Below, piece by piece: positions 55,799-64,000 of a DNA stretch of 64,000 nucleotides (position 1 is its first letter; every line of letters starts with the position of its first letter). Both the position numbers and the translations under genes were made by a program. Under the pieces are notes generated by a model that had not been told where the DNA came from, ran no database searches, and worked only from the letters and a program-made list of their open reading frames with translations. This DNA comes from Veillonellales bacterium (GTDB lineage Bacteria > Bacillota > Negativicutes > JAAYSF01): the NCBI GenBank assembly GCA_039680175.1, contig JBDKTO010000089.1:1-64000 (forward strand), given 5' to 3'.

Positions 55799-57730
55799 AT
55801 GAAAGATTTTTTTAATAAAATACTTCGGGGGACACTGCCAGTATTAAAAATTGATGAAGATGATCAGCTGAAGCGGCAAGTGGCAGCGATGTACAGCCTG
55901 TATTCCGGGATTATCGGACCGGAAAAGCTGGTATTGAAAGCCGGCAAAATGGAGGCTCTCACATTAATAAAATCGGAAAGACTGCCGGAACGGGTGCTGG
56001 CGTTGCAAAAATTGGTATTTGAGGACCCTACACTGGAGGAGCTGCCGGGGAAAGCCGACATTCCGGCCATATTGACTGCTATTGAGGATGAACTGGCGGA
56101 TATGATGGCCCGCCGGGTTGTGGAAGAGAACATTGAAAAAAAAATTAATGACAAGATGGATGAGCGTCATCAGGAATATGTGAAAGAACTAAAAATGCAA
56201 GTGCTGAAAGAGGAAGACAACAATGTGGAGAACCCACAGACACTAAAGAAGTATGCTATGCTGGAAGTAATGGATCAGAGAAAGCTGACTAAATCGGTGA
56301 TGGAACTCTTGCGTCCGGCGTCATTAGGTGAGATCGTGGGGCAGGAACGGGCGGTGGAAGCACTGCAAGCCAAGCTGGCCTCACCGTATCCACAGCATTT
56401 GCTTTTATATGGGCCGCCGGGGGTGGGGAAAACCACTGCGGCCAGACTGGTACTGGAAGCGGCAAAAAAGTTGAAATTTACTCCCTTTGCCGGGGATGCC
56501 CCTTTTGTGGAAGTGGACGGAACGACATTGCGCTGGGATCCCCGGGATATGACCAACCCGCTTCTGGGGTCGGTGCATGACCCTATTTATCAGGGGGCCA
56601 AACGTGATTTGGCGGAAACCGGCGTGCCGGAACCGAAACCCGGTCTGGCTACCGATGCTCATGGCGGTATTTTATTTATTGATGAAATCGGTGAAATGGA
56701 AAGTATGCTGCAAAATAAGCTGCTGAAAGTACTGGAGGACAAGCGGGTATTTTTTGATTCGGTTTATTACGATCCTAGTGATCCCAATGTGCCGAAGTAT
56801 ATTCAAAAGCTGTTTGAGGACGGAGCACCGGCGGACTTTATCCTCATCGGTGCTACTACCCGGGAATCACAGGATATCAATCCGGCCATCCGATCCCGCT
56901 GTGCCGAAATTTACTTTGAACCGCTTACACCCAAATATATTGAGGAGATTGTATACAACGCTGCCGTTAAACTAAAGGTAGAGATGGAACCGGATGTGCC
57001 CCAGCTGATCAGTGAATACACCATTGAAGGCCGTAAGGCCATCAATATTCTGGCTGACGCCTATGGCATTGCCTTATACCGGGCCGGAGAAAACACGGAT
57101 AAAATTACCATTACCCTGCCTGATGTGTACCGGGTATTTCAGGTCAGCCGGCTGACTCCCTATGTCAGTCACAAGGCTTCTGCCACCTGGGAGGTCGGTA
57201 AAGTTTTCGGTCTGGGCGTTGCCGGGTATCTGGGCTCGGTATTGGAAATTGAAGCGGTGGCCTTTCCTGCCGCTACCCCGGGCAAAGGCGGAATCCGCTT
57301 TAATGACACGGCCGGCAGTATGGCCAAAGATTCGGTGTTTAATGCGGCGGCAGTTGTCCGCAAAGTAACGGGACAGGACTTGGCCAACTATGATTTGCAT
57401 ATCAATGTCATCGGCGGCGGTAGAATTGATGGGCCATCGGCCGGTACCGCCATTGTGGCAGCCATTGTTTCTGCTGTTACCGGCAAGCCGATTTGCCAGG
57501 AGATTGCCGTTACCGGTGAAATTTCCATTCAAGGCAAAGTCAAAGCCGTAGGCGGGGTGTTTGAAAAAGCCTACGGGGCCAAGCAGGCGGGTATTGTCAC
57601 GATGATTATTCCGCAGGAAAATGAACAGGATATCCCTGCCGGGCACTTGGGCCTTGCCATTCGTCCGGTGGCAACAGTGGAAGAAGCCCTGAATATTTTG
57701 TTTACCGCTGGGGTAAAAGTGAGCGCGTAG
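55799..57730 (+). CDS. lonC: LonC-type ATP-dependent protease of spore formers
   Basis: A 643-residue Lon-family protease. An N-terminal helical region (1-180) precedes an AAA+ domain with Walker A GPPGVGKTTAARL and Walker B GGILFIDEIGEME, and a C-terminal Lon protease domain with catalytic Ser in DGPSAGTAIV and a Lys in EKAYGAKQAG. It belongs with LonB/LonC of endospore formers, next to dnaB. It differs from the ATP-independent LonC of Meiothermus by an intact P-loop. Confidence 0.88.
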   Translation: MKDFFNKILRGTLPVLKIDEDDQLKRQVAAMYSLYSGIIGPEKLVLKAGKMEALTLIKSERLPERVLALQKLVFEDPTLEELPGKADIPAILTAIEDELADMMARRVVEENIEKKINDKMDERHQEYVKELKMQVLKEEDNNVENPQTLKKYAMLEVMDQRKLTKSVMELLRPASLGEIVGQERAVEALQAKLASPYPQHLLLYGPPGVGKTTAARLVLEAAKKLKFTPFAGDAPFVEVDGTTLRWDPRDMTNPLLGSVHDPIYQGAKRDLAETGVPEPKPGLATDAHGGILFIDEIGEMESMLQNKLLKVLEDKRVFFDSVYYDPSDPNVPKYIQKLFEDGAPADFILIGATTRESQDINPAIRSRCAEIYFEPLTPKYIEEIVYNAAVKLKVEMEPDVPQLISEYTIEGRKAINILADAYGIALYRAGENTDKITITLPDVYRVFQVSRLTPYVSHKASATWEVGKVFGLGVAGYLGSVLEIEAVAFPAATPGKGGIRFNDTAGSMAKDSVFNAAAVVRKVTGQDLANYDLHINVIGGGRIDGPSAGTAIVAAIVSAVTGKPICQEIAVTGEISIQGKVKAVGGVFEKAYGAKQAGIVTMIIPQENEQDIPAGHLGLAIRPVATVEEALNILFTAGVKVSA

Positions 57731-57742
57731 GAGGTTTTTTCC

Positions 57743-59080
57743 TTGTTAGATAGAGTACCACCGCAAAACGTCGAGGCGGAACAGGCCGTTCTCGGCGCCA
57801 TGCTGATAGAGCGTGAGGCCATCTCTAAGGTGGCCGAATTTTTACGTCCGGAAGATTTTTATCGGGAAGCCCACCGGTTGATTTATAAAACGGCTCTGGA
57901 ATTGTTCAATCGCAACGACGCCGTGGACATGGTTACCATCATTGAGCATCTTCGTAAAGTGGATAAACTGGAAGTGGCAGGCGGTATTGCTTATGTCACT
58001 TCTCTGGCTAACAGTGTGCCAACGGCGGCTAACGTCCTCTACCATGCCAGGATCGTGGAAGAAAAATCCTTGCTCCGGCAGCTCATTAACGCTGCTACCA
58101 ATATTGCCGGAATGGGGTATGAAGACAGCGAAGAAGTAGCCGATATTCTTGATCATGCCGAAAAAATGATTCTGGATGTGTCAAACCGTAAATTGGGTCA
58201 GGAATTCACCCCCATTAAAAACATTATTTTTGAAGCCTTCGACCGTATCCAGGGATTATATGAATCTAAAGGCGGCATTACCGGGTTGCCGTCCGGCTTT
58301 GTCGATTTAGATAAGCTGACTTCCGGCCTGCAGCCTTCCGACCTTATTTTGATTGCTGCCCGGCCCAGTATGGGGAAGACCGCCTTTGTGCTGAACATTG
58401 CCGAGCACGTGGCGGTCCATGAAAAGCAGGCGGTAGCCTTTTTTAGTTTGGAAATGTCCAAAGAGCAGTTGGTGCAGCGGATGTTATGCGCCGAGGCGCC
58501 AATTGATTCCCAGCGGCTGCGGATTGGCGATTTGGAAGGGAAAGACTGGCAGAAACTGGTTGGCGCAGCGGACCGGCTGTCGGCCGCGCCGATTTTTATC
58601 GACGACACCCCCGGTATTACCGTGCTGGAAATGCGGGCGAAAGCCCGGCGGCTGAAGATTGAGCATGATTTAAAGTTGATCATCATTGACTATCTGCAGC
58701 TGATGCAGGGAAGCATCAGGGGCGGTCGCACCAGCGAAAACCGGCAGCAGGAAATCTCGGAAATTTCCCGTTCCCTTAAAGGTCTGGCCAGGGAACTTCA
58801 TGTTCCGGTCATCGCTTTGTCCCAGCTCAGCCGCAGCGTTGAGTCCCGTCAGGTGAAAAAGCCGATGTTAAGTGACCTCAGAGAATCCGGCTCGTTGGAG
58901 CAGGACGCTGACATTGTGATTTTTTTGTACCGGGAAGATTACTACGATCCGGATACTGAAAAGAAAAATATCACCGATGTCATTATTGCCAAGCACCGCA
59001 ATGGCCCGGTGGATACGATTCAACTCTTTTTCCACAAGCAGTTTACCAAATTTGTTGACTTGTCCAAACGGCCGGAGTAA
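57743..59080 (+). CDS. dnaB: replicative DNA helicase DnaB
   Basis: Hexameric fork helicase: 445 aa, N-terminal DnaG-binding domain (VPPQNVEAEQAVLGAMLIE), RecA-like motor with Walker A AARPSMGKTAFVLNIAE and LSQLSRSVESR. TTG start at 57743 after AGGAGG. Its possible loader is the DciA-like protein at 13.1 kb. Confidence 0.97.
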   Translation: MLDRVPPQNVEAEQAVLGAMLIEREAISKVAEFLRPEDFYREAHRLIYKTALELFNRNDAVDMVTIIEHLRKVDKLEVAGGIAYVTSLANSVPTAANVLYHARIVEEKSLLRQLINAATNIAGMGYEDSEEVADILDHAEKMILDVSNRKLGQEFTPIKNIIFEAFDRIQGLYESKGGITGLPSGFVDLDKLTSGLQPSDLILIAARPSMGKTAFVLNIAEHVAVHEKQAVAFFSLEMSKEQLVQRMLCAEAPIDSQRLRIGDLEGKDWQKLVGAADRLSAAPIFIDDTPGITVLEMRAKARRLKIEHDLKLIIIDYLQLMQGSIRGGRTSENRQQEISEISRSLKGLARELHVPVIALSQLSRSVESRQVKKPMLSDLRESGSLEQDADIVIFLYREDYYDPDTEKKNITDVIIAKHRNGPVDTIQLFFHKQFTKFVDLSKRPE

Positions 59081-59120
59081 ACAAAAAGGGATAAGAAAAA
59101 AATGAGACGGGGTTGATTCC

Positions 59121-59525
59121 ATGAAAGTAGCAGTTGTAGATGGGCAAGGCGGCGGTATTGGAAAACTCATTACAGAAAGGCTGCAAAAAGAAATCGGTGA
59201 AAAAATAGAAGTTTTTGCTTTTGGAACAAACGCTTTGGCCACTGCGGTTATGCTTAAGGCCGGCGCTAATGAGGGTGCGACTGGCGAGAACGCAATTGTT
59301 CAAAACATGGCTAAAATGGATATTATTGTGGGACCGGTTGGCATAGTAGTTGCCCATTCCATGCTGGGGGAATTGACGCCGGCGATGGCGGAAGCCATTG
59401 GTAAAAGTGACGCCCGAAAAATGCTGTTGCCAATTAACCGCTGCGGTATCCTGGTTATTGGAACCGGGGGCGAGTCATTACCGCATTTAGTGGATAGCTT
59501 AGTCAAAGAAATTAAAGAAATGTGA
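59121..59525 (+). CDS. DUF3842 family protein
   Basis: A 134-residue protein with the DUF3842 pattern (MKVAVVDGQGGGIGKLITERL; FGTNALATAVMLKAGA; GPVGIVVAHSMLGELTPAMAEAIG). Nucleotide-binding-like N-terminus; function unknown. Confidence 0.85.
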   Translation: MKVAVVDGQGGGIGKLITERLQKEIGEKIEVFAFGTNALATAVMLKAGANEGATGENAIVQNMAKMDIIVGPVGIVVAHSMLGELTPAMAEAIGKSDARKMLLPINRCGILVIGTGGESLPHLVDSLVKEIKEM

Positions 59526-59589
59526 AGCAAAATTAGATCACATACAATCGCCGAAAAGCTGTGCCCCATTTAGGAAAGGAGCAGAAGGC

Positions 59590-61320
59590 GTGACGTATAT
59601 ATACACACCTTTTGTCTGGCCGTTTGTAGCAACAGTCATTATGAACCTGTTGATGATTGTGTATGTTTTAAAAAATCCAGACAGAAAAGGTGTCGTTGCT
59701 TTTAGCCTTACTATGGTGTTTTGTTCGCTGTGGTGTGTGGAAACCGTGATGGTATATAGTGCCACCAGTTTGGAGATAAAAAATTTCTGGGCTAAAGCGG
59801 GGTTTCCTACCCATAGCTTCGGGGCGTTGGCCTGGCTGATTATGATTTTGCAAATGACCGATCAGCCATATTGGGCAAATCGGAAAAGGGTTGTGGTGCT
59901 TAGTATTATTCCTACAATCACCATGCTGCTGGCCTGGACGAATGATCTTCACGGCTTGGTGTGGCAGCAGGCGGCGATTAATAGTGACGGAACCTTTACC
60001 CGAATCTGGGGCTGGTGGTTTTGGGTGCATTCCGTTTACTCGGACGGGATGAGCTTTTTTTCCGTTTTCCTTGCCGCTTGGTTTTGGCGGAGCAAGGCAC
60101 CGCTTTACGGCAGGCAATTTGGGTGCCTGACTTTTTCCGTATTGTTTGTTATGGTCGTCAATGCCTTGTATATCCTGGGGATCTGGCGAGGTATCGATCC
60201 GACTACCGTGGCTTGGGGAATAGCCAGCTTGTTTGTTACCAGGGCTTTGTTTCGCAACAAACTGTTTGACCTTGTACCCATTGCCCGGAACCGGATTATG
60301 GAAAGTGTGGCAGACGGCATTGTGGTGTTGGATGGGGAAAACCGGATTGTTGATATGAATCCTGCCGCCCAGGTAATATTTGACTGTAACGTGGCGGAAA
60401 ATATCGGTCGTTATGCGGTTGAATTTTTTGAGCAGCAGCCGGTGCTGCAGGAACTGATTATCGCTGAAGGGACGTATGCCGAATTTCAATCCATGCGGTT
60501 TCAACAAGAACGTTACTATGAAATTTTCTGCTCACCGCTGAAGAATGAGCGGGGGATTTTTTTGGGAAAACTTTTAAACATTCGTGATATTACAGGCAAA
60601 AAATTAGCGGAGCAGGAACTTTTACAAAAGCAGCAGGAAATAGCGAGACAGGAAGAAAGAGAGCGAATGGCGCGGGATCTTCACGATAATCTGGGACAAA
60701 TACTGGGGTTTGTCAATGTTCAGGCCCGGGCCATTAGGGAGTATTTAAGCCAAGATCAACTGGACATTGCAGTCCGGTGTCTGGATCGTTTAACCGAAGT
60801 GGCACAGGAAGCGCACAAAACCGTGCGGAAGACGATTTTATCCATGCAAGGCGATATGATACCCCAAGTGGCGGGAGCAGCTGATTTTTTTCAGGCGGTA
60901 GACCGGCAGGTTAATTTATTTGTACAAGGCTTCGGCCTTGCTGCCGAAATTGATTATGCCGGGGCGCAAAACTTTGTACTGCATGATTCCAGGATGTACG
61001 GACAAATCCTAAACATTTTAAAGGAAGCAATGAATAATATTGTTAAGCACTCTCAGGCCAGGTCCATGAAAATTGTATTTAGGGAAAAAGACAATACCTT
61101 GCGCTTGTCTGTTACGGATAACGGCTGTGGCTTTGATACCAAGTTTGCCGGATTGGCTTATGCGAATCGTTACGGGCTGCTGTTTATGAAAGAGCGGGCA
61201 GCAGAGTTGGGAGGCTGCTGCCAGATCCGTTCCACAGTGGGACAAGGGACAACCGTATTACTGCAAATCCCTACGCAGCCGAAAAGAGCCATTCGGCAAG
61301 AGTTCTCTGCGTTGTTATGA
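59590..61320 (+). CDS. orphan NarL-type sensor histidine kinase with 7TM input domain
   Basis: A 576-residue kinase: seven membrane spans (1-230; HisKA_7TM type), a PAS domain (240-345), then a HisKA_3 dimerisation domain with REERERMARDLHDNLGQILGFV as H-box and a HATPase domain (EAMNNIVKHSQA, DNGCGFD, GLLFMKERAAELGG). GTG start at 59590. No response regulator gene is adjacent in the window, so the partner is elsewhere. Confidence 0.9.
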   Translation: MTYIYTPFVWPFVATVIMNLLMIVYVLKNPDRKGVVAFSLTMVFCSLWCVETVMVYSATSLEIKNFWAKAGFPTHSFGALAWLIMILQMTDQPYWANRKRVVVLSIIPTITMLLAWTNDLHGLVWQQAAINSDGTFTRIWGWWFWVHSVYSDGMSFFSVFLAAWFWRSKAPLYGRQFGCLTFSVLFVMVVNALYILGIWRGIDPTTVAWGIASLFVTRALFRNKLFDLVPIARNRIMESVADGIVVLDGENRIVDMNPAAQVIFDCNVAENIGRYAVEFFEQQPVLQELIIAEGTYAEFQSMRFQQERYYEIFCSPLKNERGIFLGKLLNIRDITGKKLAEQELLQKQQEIARQEERERMARDLHDNLGQILGFVNVQARAIREYLSQDQLDIAVRCLDRLTEVAQEAHKTVRKTILSMQGDMIPQVAGAADFFQAVDRQVNLFVQGFGLAAEIDYAGAQNFVLHDSRMYGQILNILKEAMNNIVKHSQARSMKIVFREKDNTLRLSVTDNGCGFDTKFAGLAYANRYGLLFMKERAAELGGCCQIRSTVGQGTTVLLQIPTQPKRAIRQEFSALL

Positions 61321-61327
61321 ATAAAAG

Positions 61328-61366
61328 AAAAGTGCCCTGCTGCGTATTATAACAGCAGGGCACTTT
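61328..61366. terminator. bidirectional terminator between the kinase and asparaginase
   Basis: AAAGTGCCCTGCTG / CAGCAGGGCACTTT perfect stem with A/T flanks between convergent genes. Confidence 0.9.
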
Positions 61367-61382
61367 GTGTCAGAGGAAAAGA

Positions 61383-62459
61383 TTAATATTCATTAAACAT
61401 GGTTTGAATCTCTTCGAGATTATCTGTTTTGGTTAGTGCCAGCATTAACAGAATACGTGCTTTTTGCGGATTCAGGGTATCGGCCATTAAGAAATGTTCC
61501 TTATCCCATTTTGGCACGGAATTGATCACTGTGCCATTGCCGGTACGGGAACTGCGGACGATGACGACTCCCTGCTTTTGGGCATCGATCAATCCGGCTT
61601 CCGCGGCATCGTGAATACTTCCGTTGCCTGTTCCGGCATAAATAATACCTTTGGCTCCGGCAGCCACTGCAGCGTCGACTAAGGCGCGATTTTCACCGGA
61701 ATGACTATAAATAATTTCAACATCCGGCAGTTGGGTAAGACCGGTTATATCAAAAACGGACTGACTGGTATGCAGCCGGGTGGTGTTCCGGTAAAAATAG
61801 GGTTTCCCATTGTTGATATAGCCGAGACAGCCAAGTTCTGGTGCTTTAAAGGTATCTACATGGGTTGTATTGGTCTTGGTGGCATCTCTGGCACTGTTGA
61901 TTTCATCATTCATGGCGATCAGCACGCCTTTGCCCCAAGCATCTTTGCTGGCTGCCAGGCGGACTGCGTTTAATAGATTCACCGGTCCGTCGGCACTGAT
62001 TGCAGTGGCAGGACGCATAGCGCCGACAAGGACAACCGGTTTGTCACTTTTTACTACTAGATTTAGGAAATAAGCGGTTTCTTCCAGTGTATCGGTACCG
62101 TGAGTGATCACAATACCGTCAACATCGTCACTGGTCAGTAACTCATTTACTCTCTTGGCAATTTTCAGCCAAATCTCGTCAGTCATATTGTTGCTGCTGA
62201 TGCTGCAAACTTGTTCGCCGCTGACGTTGGCGTATTGCTTCATTTGCGGAACAGCATTCATCAAAACATCAATACCCAGAGCGCCGGCTTTGTAGCCTGT
62301 CATTTGCGTATTGGAGGCGGCGCTGCCGGCAATCGTACCGCCTGTGGCCAAAATCTTGACGTTTGGTAAAGGAGTGGGAGCTTCTTCTGCCAATGCAACT
62401 TGAAAGCTGCAGAGAAGCAGGCAAATTACAGCAAGTGTGGCTAAAAAACTTTTTTTCAT
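61383..62459 (-). CDS. ansB: secreted type II L-asparaginase
   Basis: Hydrolyses asparagine to aspartate and ammonia outside the cytoplasmic membrane. A 358-residue protein with a signal peptide (about 1-24, MKKSFLATLAVICLLLCSFQVALA), the first active-site motif ILATGGTIAGS and the second VITHGTDTLEETAYF. It links to aspartase and the dicarboxylate carrier. The following 300 bp up to 62759 hold its promoter region and nothing else clear. Confidence 0.95.
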   Translation of the reverse strand: MKKSFLATLAVICLLLCSFQVALAEEAPTPLPNVKILATGGTIAGSAASNTQMTGYKAGALGIDVLMNAVPQMKQYANVSGEQVCSISSNNMTDEIWLKIAKRVNELLTSDDVDGIVITHGTDTLEETAYFLNLVVKSDKPVVLVGAMRPATAISADGPVNLLNAVRLAASKDAWGKGVLIAMNDEINSARDATKTNTTHVDTFKAPELGCLGYINNGKPYFYRNTTRLHTSQSVFDITGLTQLPDVEIIYSHSGENRALVDAAVAAGAKGIIYAGTGNGSIHDAAEAGLIDAQKQGVVIVRSSRTGNGTVINSVPKWDKEHFLMADTLNPQKARILLMLALTKTDNLEEIQTMFNEY

Positions 62460-62758
62460 TCTTCAATCTCCCTTCGGTTATTCTGATGATATCTATTACT
62501 AAGTTTATCATAAAATAGTAAGAAAATACAGTGAATTAGAGAATGTGCGTATTGTTCCTCGCACCGAGGAAATATGAATAAATGTTTGCAATATTTACAG
62601 GGAAAATTTACGCGTTGTCGAAAATATAAAATGAAAAGGAACAGAGAGAATGGCAGCTGAAAGAATCAAAAATAAGCTTGCACGGTGGAGTGGGATGAGC
62701 GGCCGGGACGGATTGCCTGACCGTTTGTTGCCAAAGCGGGCTGAAAGCAGGGATAGAC

Positions 62759-63118
62759 GTGTATATTTCGCTGTACGATATGGGTTTGTTTATTCTTTTT
62801 ACAGTTATCGTCATTGCCGGCTGCTATTTGATTGCTGTTTTGCGCCGGCTTTTTGGCTTGTTGGGGACCGTCCGGGATTTTTTTGATGCTCATAATGGGG
62901 ATATTGGCGAGATGCTTTCCGTACTGCCGAAAACACTGGCAACTGTTAATGAACTGGCGTTCAGCGTGAAAAATGCAATTGGGCAAACAAGCAGCGCTCT
63001 CGCTCCACTGCAGGATGATTTTATTAATACTGTTGCTGAGTTGCGTCAAGGGTTGGAACCTTTTCTCTTCTATGTCAAAGTCATCGGGAAAGTTTTTCGG
63101 CGGCTATTTTCAAAATAA
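62759..63118 (+). CDS. small membrane protein (DUF948-like)
   Basis: A 119-residue protein with one N-terminal membrane span (LFILFTVIVIAGCYLIAVL) and a helical tail (DFFDAHNGDIGEMLSVLPKTLATVNELAFSVKNAIGQ), resembling DUF948-type anchored coiled-coil proteins. GTG 62759 follows AGGGATAGAC. Function unknown. Confidence 0.65.
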   Translation: MYISLYDMGLFILFTVIVIAGCYLIAVLRRLFGLLGTVRDFFDAHNGDIGEMLSVLPKTLATVNELAFSVKNAIGQTSSALAPLQDDFINTVAELRQGLEPFLFYVKVIGKVFRRLFSK

Positions 63119-63215
63119 CAAAAAACATTCGACATGATATTACAAAGTTAGACAAAAGATTCATAGTATAATGTATACAAATAGTGCTTTTATTATAGTA
63201 GAGGAGAGTGATAAA

Positions 63216-64000
63216 ATGATTTGGATTGGCGCTGTAATTGTGATTTTAGCTTTTGTTGCAATTATTAAACGCTGTGAAACAAGGCTGGCTCTATTTGTCG
63301 CCGGCTTGGCCATGGCCGCTATTGCCGGGAAGCCTTTAGCGGCGATTGACGCTTTTGCCAAAGCGATGGTGAATGCGGGACTTGTCACAACGATTTGTAC
63401 GGTTATGGGTTTTTCGTATGTCATGAAACTTACCGGCTGTGACAGTCATCTGGTACAGTGTTTAACCGGTTTACTAAAAAAAGTCAAAATTTTCTTAATT
63501 CCAGGAGCGGTTTTGCTGACTTGGGTTTTGAATATCGCTTTACCGAGTACCGCCGGCTGTGCCGCTGCCGTGGGTGCTGTGTTGATTCCCACATTGATTA
63601 AAGCGGGGGTTCACCCGGCTATGGCGGCTGCCTGTGTCATGTCAGGTACTTTCGGCAGTACGCTGAGTCCGGGCCTCAGCCATAATCCCTTTGTTGCCAA
63701 ACTGGCCAATGTGGATGTTATGACAGTTATCGCCGGCCATACTCCGGCGGTGCTGGCGGCACTGGCTGTTGCGGTGCCGGTGCTGACCATTGTCTGTTAT
63801 GTGCGGAAAGAAGGTCCCAGTGAGGAGCGGGCTGCTGCAGCCGGCGGCGGGGAACAAATTTTTAAAGTAAACCCGATTAAAGCCTTGGTTCCGATTCTTC
63901 CACTTGTCTTGCTGGTAGTAGGCAGCAAGCAGGTTGCTTTAATTCCTACAGTTACTGTTCCTCAGGCGATGATTCTGGGAGCTATCGTTGGCTTTGTCGT
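63216..64000 (+). CDS. DcuC-family C4-dicarboxylate carrier, truncated by window end
   Basis: The first 261 codons of a multi-span transporter starting at ATG 63216 (RBS GAGGAGAG). It resembles anaerobic C4-dicarboxylate carriers (VLNIALPSTAGCAAAVGAVLIPTLIKAGVHPAMAAACVMSGTFGSTLSPGLSHNPF). Such proteins exchange fumarate, aspartate and succinate. Linked to asparaginase and aspartase in this window. The C-terminal part lies beyond the window. Confidence 0.85.
   Translation, partial: MIWIGAVIVILAFVAIIKRCETRLALFVAGLAMAAIAGKPLAAIDAFAKAMVNAGLVTTICTVMGFSYVMKLTGCDSHLVQCLTGLLKKVKIFLIPGAVLLTWVLNIALPSTAGCAAAVGAVLIPTLIKAGVHPAMAAACVMSGTFGSTLSPGLSHNPFVAKLANVDVMTVIAGHTPAVLAALAVAVPVLTIVCYVRKEGPSEERAAAAGGGEQIFKVNPIKALVPILPLVLLVVGSKQVALIPTVTVPQAMILGAIVGFV

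Noticed and set aside
59668-60507. 279-codon antisense frame in the sensor kinase gene
   Set aside because: Rich in His, Pro and Asn as expected of a reversed membrane-protein gene; no ribosome-binding site.
62650-62886. 78-codon frame overlapping the small membrane protein gene
   Set aside because: Out of frame with the better-supported gene at 62759, unusual composition in its second half, no clear ribosome-binding site.

Overview
The window looks like the chromosomal replication-origin region of a spore-forming, anaerobic member of the Negativicutes (Sporomusaceae-like Firmicutes with an outer membrane). This assignment is an inference. It rests on the Bacillus-like order dnaA-dnaN-yaaA-recF-remB-gyrB to the left of oriC and rpmH-rnpA-yidD-yidC-jag-mnmE-mnmG-rsmG-noc-soj-parB to the right. 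Spore-associated genes (yyaC, a LonC-type protease, noc) and anaerobic genes (hydF, citrate lyase, aspA, a DcuC-type carrier, archaeal-type glutamate synthase) support it. Genes left of about 18.2 kb run mostly leftward and genes to the right mostly rightward, as expected for two replication arms leaving oriC.

Layout. Positions 1-0.5 kb hold the 5' end of a leftward gene with two identical-core palindromic operators and a long hairpin. 0.55-6.6 kb is a citrate fermentation operon (citT-citD-citE-citF-citX-citC) with a divergent LysR regulator. 8.0-10.8 kb is a small envelope/metal-type regulon: a DUF2680 secreted protein, a sensor kinase and a response regulator, with the same triple 11-bp repeat in front of both transcription units. 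10.9-18.2 kb is the gyrB-to-dnaA block, including a DciA-like protein with an added zinc ribbon. 18.2-18.6 kb is oriC, with DnaA boxes on both sides of dnaA. 18.6-31.2 kb carries ribosome/RNA-processing, membrane insertion, tRNA modification and chromosome segregation genes, interrupted by a leftward split B12-dependent methionine synthase. The noc gene contains a perfect Noc-binding palindrome, and parB contains one parS with a second just after it.

31.2-37.5 kb has aspA-hydF, small conserved membrane and envelope genes (DUF554, DUF4446, M23 peptidase, bactofilin, YkuS) and yyaC. 37.6-43.2 kb has a decayed selB-like fragment and then a three-gene glutamate synthase operon behind a ykkC-family riboswitch (ppGpp type suspected). 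43.2-44.5 kb is a CDF metal exporter behind a probable Ni/Co riboswitch with a terminator. 44.6-50.6 kb mixes conserved genes (mscS, DUF951, ychF) with two unrecognised proteins, a cupin and an iron-sulfur membrane protein. 50.7-59.5 kb is the conserved rpsF-ssb-rpsR ... yybS-gdpP-rplI-lonC-dnaB block. 59.6-64 kb has an orphan NarL-type sensor kinase, a secreted asparaginase, a small membrane protein and the start of a dicarboxylate carrier.

No tRNA, rRNA, CRISPR array or intact insertion sequence was seen. The most interesting signals are regulatory: two riboswitches, the two-component regulon with its repeats, the paired operators at the left edge, and the segregation sites lying inside the genes of their own binding proteins.
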